A program made the translations under genes and the position numbers. A model generated the notes under the pieces. That model was not told the DNA's origin. It searched no databases and was given only the letters and a program-made list of their open reading frames with translations. This document shows positions 22,677 to 30,700 of a stretch of DNA of 47,335 nucleotides, one piece after another (the first letter of the stretch is position 1; every line of letters starts with the position of its first letter). Location: assembly GCA_015231915.1 (NCBI GenBank), contig JADGAR010000028.1, positions 1 to 47,335 of the forward strand. Reading direction: 5' to 3'. The DNA is from Magnetococcales bacterium. GTDB lineage: Bacteria; Pseudomonadota; Magnetococcia; Magnetococcales; Magnetaquicoccaceae.

Positions 22677-23186
22677 TCAGTCCGGGGCGCCAGGCAGCGG
22701 GTGGCGGCGCAGCAGGATATCGTCGTGACCGGGTTGGAGCAGGCCGGGAATCCGTGCCAGTTCGACGAATCCCAGTTGGCGATAGAATGTCAGGGCAACG
22801 GGATTGCCATCCGAGACGGTGACCCAGAGATTGCGGCTCGTGGTGGCGGCGCGGGCGAGGATCCCGCCCATGACGGCACGACCCAATCCCTGGCGGCGGA
22901 AGGGTTCCAGGATGGCGAGCAGTTCCACGAAGGGACCTGCCAGCCAGGGATGGCGGATGCAGATCACGCCGGCCTCGTTTGCCTCGTGCAGAATCCGGTA
23001 GCGCGCCAGTGCAGGGTCGGGACGGACGAGATGGCGGCGCAGACCGTCGGCGGTCGCCCCGAGGGTGCGCCACGGCTCCATGTCGGCCAGCCGGGCACCC
23101 CATTGCCGATCATTGGCTCCGAAAGGCTCCAGGACGATGGCGGCATCGATCATCAGTGGCGCGGCGGGAAAGGGCGGCTCCGTCAA
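22677..23186 (-). CDS. GNAT-family N-acetyltransferase
   Basis: The 169-residue protein shows the acetyl-CoA-binding GNAT motif A (FVELLAILEPFRRQGLGRAV, R/Q-x-x-G-x-G/A) and the C-terminal NPVALTFYRQLGF motif B. The substrate cannot be predicted. A TTG at 23186 overlaps the stop of the preceding gene (TTGA), which suggests coupling; an ATG at 23153 (MIDAAIVLEPF) is an alternative that also matches where GNAT proteins usually begin. Neither has a clear ribosome site. The stop is 6 nt before the deacetylase ATG, so the two are probably co-expressed. Confidence 0.85.
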   Translation of the reverse strand: MTEPPFPAAPLMIDAAIVLEPFGANDRQWGARLADMEPWRTLGATADGLRRHLVRPDPALARYRILHEANEAGVICIRHPWLAGPFVELLAILEPFRRQGLGRAVMGGILARAATTSRNLWVTVSDGNPVALTFYRQLGFVELARIPGLLQPGHDDILLRRHPLPGAPD

Positions 23187-23968
23187 TGGAGCTTGTCCCT
23201 GGGGGGGGTCGGGATGATTTCACCCGATTCCATGGCCCGCAGCAGGGCATCGACCTCCTCGTGGACCACCGCGAAATCGTCCGGGAGGGTGGAATTGCCC
23301 GGGTAGCCGATAAAGCGGGTCATGCCCAGGGAGTCGCGCATCGCCTTGGCGATACGCGGGTCCGAGGCGGCGAACTCCCGGACCGAGGCCAGGGTGGTTT
23401 CCACCAGTTCCCGGTATTCCGGGTCCTCTTCCATGGAGCGCATGTGGCGCTGACGGGCTTCCATGGAGGGGGTTTTCATGGGTGGGGAGTGCATTGCCCT
23501 GGTGACGAGTCCTGGGCCAACCCGTTCCATGAGGAAGTCGGCGTTCTTGTCGCGTTTTTCGCACTCCTGGCAGAGTTGCAGAAAAATCATGAAATTGAAA
23601 TCCGATCCCGGTCGTTGCATGCTGGAGAGGTAATCGGAATCCTGATGGTGTTCCCACATTTCCAGCCAGCGCGGGTCTGCCGGATCCATTTCGGCCAGTT
23701 TGCCTTCCAGCCAGCGGGCCATTTCCGGGTTGTGGGGGACTTCGGGATAGATGTCCCGCAGCAGGCGACCGGCGGTGGCCTTGTCGAGCAGATGGGGATC
23801 GTCCGGGGTGACTGCCGCGCGTTCCAGCATGGCGCGGCGGCACGTTTCGAGGGGTTGGTCGGTCAGGAAAGGCTCCAGCAGGTGACGCAGAAATCCGGCC
23901 ACCCGGAAGAAGACCTGGGGTGCGTTCAACTGGCGTGTCAACAGGGCCTCGCGGTCATTTTCTTTCAT
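23183..23968 (-). CDS. Hypothetical protein (261 aa), first of the deacetylase unit
   Basis: This soluble, acidic, helix-rich protein has no signal peptide or membrane segment. A Cys-containing stretch, LQLCQECEKRDKNADF, is the only distinctive motif; it is too short to call a metal site. I do not recognise the family. The ATG at 23968 is 7 nt after the stop of the preceding gene, and the 3' end overlaps the GNAT gene. The longer frame to 24103 is the shadow of the neighbour. Operon position suggests a link to the deacetylase/acetyltransferase pair. Confidence 0.65.
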   Translation of the reverse strand: MKENDREALLTRQLNAPQVFFRVAGFLRHLLEPFLTDQPLETCRRAMLERAAVTPDDPHLLDKATAGRLLRDIYPEVPHNPEMARWLEGKLAEMDPADPRWLEMWEHHQDSDYLSSMQRPGSDFNFMIFLQLCQECEKRDKNADFLMERVGPGLVTRAMHSPPMKTPSMEARQRHMRSMEEDPEYRELVETTLASVREFAASDPRIAKAMRDSLGMTRFIGYPGNSTLPDDFAVVHEEVDALLRAMESGEIIPTPPRDKLH

Positions 23969-23975
23969 GCTGGTG

Positions 23976-24590
23976 TCATCCGAACCAGGCCTTGAGCCAG
24001 AAATGCATGCCCCGATTGGAGGCATCCAGCAGAAACGTGACCGGGGTGAACAGTTCTTCGCGTTGCCTGAGGGCCACCAGCCACTCCTCGCGTTTGTGGG
24101 CAAGGGTGGTCATCCGCTCCAGGGTGGGGATTGCTCCCGGGGGGACGGGGGCGACGAGCAGGGCGATGCGTTCCTTTTCGGGGGTTTCGACGAACACGGG
24201 CAGGCCCTGCAGGGGGCAATGGCGTTCCCGTCCGGTGCGGTTGCAGTGCCCCTCCGGGGTTGCGGAACGGCAGGGGATGGTGGCCAGTTGCAGCGGGGCG
24301 GCGAAATGGGGATCGGTCGTCATGGCGCCGAAACCGGCGGTGAAGACGCACCGTTCGGCCACCCCCTGGAGCGCCTGGATGGGGATGGGGGTGGAGACGG
24401 CTTCCTCGTCGCTGGCTTCCGATTCGGTCATCAGCAGGCCCAGGACCCGCAGGACCCGTGCCGGCACGGTAGCCCGCACGGCGAGGCGTTCCTTGCCGCT
24501 GGCATCGACGATGGTTTCAAGGAGGTCATCGGGCAGAATCATGCGTGTATGCTGGCTATCAAGGTTGTGAATTGAAAGGGAAACCGGCAT
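23976..24590 (-). CDS. Hypothetical protein (204 aa)
   Basis: The protein is of unknown family. It has a block with spaced cysteines (IPCRSATPEGHCNRTG, then RHCPLQG) that could bind a metal, and the region ALLVAPVPPGAIP. There is no signal peptide and no membrane helix. Two starts are possible: ATG at 24590 (used here) and ATG at 24542 (MILPDDLLETIV); neither has a convincing ribosome site. It heads the - strand unit that runs through the unknown gene, GNAT and deacetylase, and is divergent from the giant adhesin. Confidence 0.6.
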   Translation of the reverse strand: MPVSLSIHNLDSQHTRMILPDDLLETIVDASGKERLAVRATVPARVLRVLGLLMTESEASDEEAVSTPIPIQALQGVAERCVFTAGFGAMTTDPHFAAPLQLATIPCRSATPEGHCNRTGRERHCPLQGLPVFVETPEKERIALLVAPVPPGAIPTLERMTTLAHKREEWLVALRQREELFTPVTFLLDASNRGMHFWLKAWFG

Positions 24591-24601
24591 TCATGGAACG
24601 T

Positions 24602-24677
24602 CATCATGCCATGAAACGGGACGGGTTGCAAGGCTTGCGCAACCGGTTTCATGCCTCATCCGGATCCTGGCATGATG
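24602..24677. repeat. Nested inverted repeats in the divergent adhesin upstream region
   Basis: An outer pair CATCATGCC (24602-24610) / GGCATGATG (24669-24677) encloses CATGAAAC (24610-24617) / GTTTCATG (24646-24653), which encloses GGTTGC (24624-24629) / GCAACC (24639-24644). All three can pair in one 76-nt hairpin or cruciform. It lies between the divergent hypothetical gene and the adhesin, upstream of the probable adhesin promoter. No T-run follows, so a regulatory site is more likely than a terminator. Confidence 0.5.
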
Positions 24678-24694
24678 TTTCGTAAAATGATCTC

Positions 24695-24721
24695 TTGCGC
24701 ACTAACAAACGATCATATATT
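24695..24721 (+). promoter_or_regulatory. Possible promoter of the giant adhesin
   Basis: TTGCGC (24695-24700) and TATATT (24716-24721) lie 15 nt apart in a local AT-rich stretch that is rare in this GC-rich window. The spacing is short. It would give a leader of about 45 nt before the ATG at 24773. The TTG here also opens the longer reading frame, which I reject as a start. Confidence 0.35.
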
Positions 24722-24772
24722 TTTGACTCTCATCCATTGCCGCCCCTCATGCAATCCTTCAAGGAGAATCTC

Positions 24773-27700
24773 ATGATTCCGTCGGATGACTTGAACCCAC
24801 AAGATGCTGCTTCTCAGGAGCAGGAGCATGAGCAGGAGCAGGAGGAGGATCGGCAAAACCTGGATGACCTGACCGTGCTGCAGGAGGTGAGCAAGGTCGA
24901 CCTCGATGCCGAAGAGCATCGTTTCCTGCAAGATGATGACGATGCGCAGGAGTTGCATGGCCGCGCAACGATCCAGATGGGTTCTCGCCCCGATCTTGTC
25001 CCGGAATACGACCGGGCCGGGGGCGGCGGAGGGGCTGCCTGGGAAGAGTCCCTGGATGCGGGTGCCGAAGGAAACCTTGCACGCCTCAGCCGACCAGGCC
25101 AGGCGGTCGGTACGGAGGAAGGGGACCAGGAAACCGCTCGGGGGGATGTCGTGCTGCCGGAATCCGACGACAGGACGCTCCCGTTGCCGGGACAGGTCGT
25201 CATGGAGGCGGCCCTGCAGCCATCACCCGACACGGCGCCCGCAGCAGGCGAGCCGGTCGCGGCGCAGAACGTCGCGAGGGATCAGGGGCAAGAGATCGGG
25301 CAACTTCCCCTCCCGCATGCTGCCCCGCTCGTTGCAGCCCCCATACCGCTCCAGTCCGCTCCCGCCGCCTCCCCTGGGGAACAACCCGAGGCGGCATCGC
25401 CAACCCTGACCACAACGCCGGATCCTGATTGGTCCCGACCCGTAGAGATAGCGGACGGAGTGGGCATCTCTGCGGAAGATGGCGCCGGCATCGAGGATCG
25501 TCCGATTCCGTTGCGCATCGCGGTGCAACAGGTGGATGGCAGCGAAAACCTGACGGTCTATATCGAGGATCTCCCGCCAGGGGCGCGGTTGTCGGCTGGG
25601 GTGGATCTCGGCCATGGTGTCTGGCAGTTGACCGGCGCGGATCTGGAGGGCTTGACCATCACCCCGCCGGAAAACTCGGATGACGATTTCGCCGTGCAGG
25701 TGCGGGCGGTCAGCAGCGAGGAAGGAGGCAGCTTCCGCGAAGCGCTCCAGACGATCCAGGTGGCGGTGGAAGCGGAGGCCGATGGCCCGCGACTGGATCT
25801 GACGAACGTTGCCGGCGTCGAGGATCGCGCCATTCCCTTGTCGATCTCGTCTGCCCTGGTCGATACCGACGGCTCGGAATCCCTGACGGTCATGATTGCC
25901 GGGGTGCCCGCCGGGGCGACCCTCTCCGTCGGAACCGACAACGGCGACGGCTCCTGGAGCCTGACCCCGGATCAATTGACCGGATTGACCCTCACCCCAC
26001 CGCCCGACTCGGATCAACCCTTTTCCCTCACCATCTCCGCCATCGCCACGGAAGCCCACGGCGGGGACAGCTCCACGACCATCGGGACCATGCTGGTATC
26101 GCCGGCAGGGGATGCCGATGCCCCGTTGCTGGTCCTGAACGACGCCTTCGGGGTGGAGGACCGGGTCATTCCACTGGATCTTTCGGCCACCCTGACCGAT
26201 CTGGACGGCTCGGAGGCGTTGACCATCACCCTCTCTGGCCTGCCGGCAGGGGCGCTCCTTTCCGCAGGCATCGACAACGGCGACGGTTCCTGGACGTTGT
26301 CGCCCGCGGAATTGCACGGTCTGACCCTCACCCCTCCCGCCGACTCGGACCAGGATTTCACCCTTTCGGTTGCGGCCACGGCCACGGAACAAAACGGGGG
26401 GGACACGCAAACCACCCTTGGCACCATGAGGGTCTCCCTGGCCGCGGATGTCGATATGCCGACCCTGGTGGTGCATGACGCCGCCGGGGTCGAGGACCAC
26501 CCCATCGCCCTTGATCTTGCCGCAGCCCTGAGCGACATCGACGGCTCGGAGTCCCTCACCGTCACCTTGTCCGGTCTGCCGGAGGGGGCGCAGCTTTCCG
26601 CAGGCATCGACAACGGCGATGGCTCCTGGACCCTGACCGCCGACCAGTTGCCCGGCCTGCTCCTCACCCCGCCAGCCGATTCGGATCGGGAGTTTGCCAT
26701 TCTGCTCCGTGCCACCGCCACGGAAGGGGATGGGGGAGCAAGCCGGGAGACCTTCGGCACCCTCGCGATCTCCCTCGATGCCGATGCCGACGTCCCTGTC
26801 CTCACCCTGCACGATGCCTCGGGAGTGGAGGACCAGGCGGTTCCCCTGGATCTTTCCGCCGCCCTGAGCGACCGGGATGGTTCGGAAACCCTGACGATCA
26901 CCCTCACCGGCCTGCCGGACGGGGCGTTTCTTTCCGCAGGCGCGCGCAATGAGGACGGCTCCTGGAGCCTGACCCCAGCTCAACTCGACGGCCTGACCCT
27001 GACCCCGCCCAGCGGTTCGGATCAGGGCTTCACCCTCTCGGTGGTCGCCACATCCCGCGAAAGCGATGGCGGAGGGGAGGCGACGACTCTTGGCAGCATT
27101 CAGGTCGGCCTGTCGGGGGATGCCGATGCCCCGACCTTGGTCTTGCAGGATGCTGCCGGGGTCGAGGATCGCGTGATCCCCCTCGACATCGCCGCAGCTC
27201 TGACCGATCTGGACGGCTCGGAATCGTTGACCATCACCCTGTCCGGTCTGCCGGACGGGGCGATCCTTTCCGCCGGAATCCATCACGGCGACGGTTCCTG
27301 GACCCTGACCCCCGTCGAACTGACGGGGCTGACCCTCACCCCGCCTGCCGACTCGGATCGGGATTTCACCATTGCGGTCGCCGCCACGGCCACGGAACGG
27401 GCAGGTGGTGATGCGACGACCACTTACGGCACCATGGCGGTCTCCCTGGCCCCCGACGCCGATGCCCCGCGCCTGGATCTGCACGATATCTCCGGCGTCG
27501 AGGACCGGGCAATTCCTCTGGATTTGACCGCCGCATTGACCGATCCGGACGGTTCCGAATCCCTCGCCATCACCATTTCCGGTCTGCCGGACGGGGCGGT
27601 TCTGTCCGCAGGTGTCGCGCATGGCGACGGTTCCTGGCTCCTGACTCCGGATCAGTTGACCGGATTGACGCTCACGCCGCCGGCCAATTCCGATCAGGGC

Positions 27701-30700
27701 TTCTCCCTGACGGTTGCCGCCGTGACCACGGAAGCCGACGGAGGCGCCACGGCCACCACCCTTGGCACCATGGCCATTTCCCTGGCCGGCGACGCGGACC
27801 TTCCCACCCTGGCGCTCCTCGATGCCGCCGGTGCCGAGGACCAGGGGATCGGGGTCGATCTCTCCGCCGCCCTCAGCGACCTGGATGGTTCCGAAACGTT
27901 GACCGTGGTCATCTCCGGGCTTCCGGAAGGGGCGACCCTTTCGGACGGCAATGATCTCGGCAATGGCAGCTGGGGTTTTACCGGGAGCGCGGAGCAACCC
28001 CTGGACCTCGCCGGTCTGAAGATTCTCCCCCCTGACAACTGGTCCGGCGATTTCGTGTTGACGGTGCAGGCCAGCGCCACCGAGAGGGGGTCGGGGGATG
28101 TCGCCCAGGTCTCCGATACCTTCAAAATCACGGTCCATCCCGAAGCGGACCAGGTGACGCTTCTCGCACCCCAGGCTGCGGGCCGGGAAGATCAGGCGGT
28201 CGAACTCTCTCTGCGCTTCGCCTTGCAGGATCCCGACGGCTCGGAGAGCATCGACGGCGATCTCGTTCTGACCCACATTCCCGATGGCGCCATCTTGAGC
28301 ATCGGTGTCGCAGGGCCGGATCACACCTGGGTGATTCCCCAAGAGGCGTTGCAGGTGGAGGAGACCCGCAACGGCAACCCGGTGGCCTGGAGCATTCCCG
28401 GTCTCAGCTTCCATCCCCCCGCCGATTCCAATGTGGATCTGGTGCTGGGGGTCGAGGTGACGACCCGTGATGGGGAGGATACCTGGACCACCTCCGGTTC
28501 CCTGGATCTCGATTTGACCGGGATCGCGGACGGCGTGAGCGGCATCGATGCCACCAGCGGCTCAGGCGGGGAGGATCAATACGTCTATCTCAATGGAGCC
28601 GGCCTGGCCCCGCACCTTTCCGCATCTCTGATCGATGCCGACGGTTCCGAGAAGTTGAGCTATCAGTTGGAATTCTCGCAGGCCATGTCCAAGGTCCAGA
28701 TCAAGGATGGCGCGGTCTGGAAGGATGTGGTCAAGGATGCCCAGGGGAAATACACGGTCAGTGGCGAGGACGTGGCCGCCGGGGAGGTGCGGGTGATGGG
28801 ACCCGCCAACCACCATGGCGCCATTCATGTGAACGTGACTGCCTTCACGACCGATTATGCCGAGGATGGCGTCACGGTGGACGATCGTTCGGTGGGGACG
28901 ATGACCTCGTTCGATCTCGATCTGACCGCCATCGCCGACAGCGTGAGCTACAGTGGGACCACCAACCCGACCGTGTCGGAGGATCAGGTCGGTCCCTTCC
29001 CCATGACGGTGAAGATCAAACTCGGCGATCTGGACGGCTCGGAAGCGCTTTCGGGAGATGTGGTGATCCGGTTCGATCCCGCTACCCTGCCCGCTGGTTC
29101 CATCCTGACCATCGACAACGATCCGGGCGGGTGGGTGCGCGATCTGGGAGGCGGCTCCTTTTCCATTTCCCGGGAGGCCCTGACCTCCACTGCCACCAAT
29201 GCCAGCGGGGATGAGATCGCCTGGCAGATCAACGGACTCAAGCTCAACGCCACCCTGCCGGCCAACTCCGATACCGACATTCCCTTCACCATTGCCACCA
29301 CTGTGGTGGAGGAGTCGAATGGTTCGACAAAGGTGAGCAGCTTCAGCGGCAAGGTCAATGTCAACGCGGTGGCGGATGCGCCGGAGGTGGAGTTCGTCAC
29401 CTCCGGTGGCTCCGAGGATCACTGGATTGCCCTTTCCGGAGGGATCGCCCTCACCGATACCGATGGCTCGGAACGGTTGCTGGGGGATGTGGAGGTTCGC
29501 TCCAGCGACCCGGACGCCCAGGGCGCCGCCATGCGCATCGACGGGGTGGCGATCACAGGGGTCACCAGCGGCGGGGTCACCACCTGGTCGATCCCCCAGT
29601 CCTTGCTGCATGCCACCGAAACCAATGGTCAGGGGAAGGCGATCGCATGGGATCTGGACGGGCTGGAGATCAAGCCGCCGCAAAACAGCGACGGCGACAT
29701 CTCTTTGTCCATGACCGTCAAGGTGCTGGACAACAACAACAGCGTCGCGACCATGACCACCAATGTCGAGGTGGCGGTGGATGCGGTGGCCGACGCCCCG
29801 TTGCTGACGCGGGGGGTGGCCCAGGGCCGCGAGGATCATCCGATTGACCTGGACCTGACCGCTGCCCTGCGCGATGCCGACGGTTCGGAGTCGCTGGCCA
29901 TCACCATCGCCGATGTGCCGGAAGGAGCGGTGTTGTCGGCGGGCATCGACAACGGCGATGGCACATGGAGTCTGACCGCCGCGCAACTGCAGGGGCTGAC
30001 CATCACCCCGCCCCATGACGCCAATGCCGATTTTACCCTGCGCATCACCGCCACGGCCACGGAAGGCGCCAACGGCGACACTGCCGTCACCGCGATCACC
30101 CAGAACGTGCGGGTGCTCGGCGTGGCCGATGCTGTCGATATCCCGGCTACGCTCGCGGTTTCCGGGGTCGAGGATGCGGTGGTGGGGGGCGGATTCCCCG
30201 ATGGTTCCATCGCCCTCGATTTTTCCGCAGTCTCCCTGACCGATACCGACGGCTCGGAGAAGTTGTCGCTCATCCTCAGCGACCTGCCCGAAGGGGCGCG
30301 CTTGTGGTTGCCGGAGAGTGCCACGGGGGGCCTCTCCTATGCCGGCAACGGACGCTGGGCCGTAAGCAACGACCACATGGGGGAGGTGCGCATCATTCCG
30401 CGCGCCGATTTTTCCGGGGAGTTCGACATCAAGGTACGCTTCGTCACCACCGAAGACGACGGCAATAAATGGCTGGTGGACCGTACCATGACCGTCACCG
30501 TGACTCCCGATGCGGATGCCCCCGACATCCGGGCGACGGCAGGCGGTCTGGAGGATACGCCCGGTGGCGTGGATCTCGATCTGGGGGTGGCGGCGGGGGA
30601 TGCCGATGGTTCCGAAACGATTGCCGCCATCGCCGTCTCCGGACTGCCGGAGGGCGTGACCCTGGCGGGGGGGGCGGTGCTCTCCGGCCCGGACGCGCAC

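Noticed and set aside
24695-24772. TTG start for the adhesin at 24695
   Set aside because: No ribosome site precedes it, it overlaps the likely promoter, and the ATG at 24773 has AAGGAG at ideal spacing.
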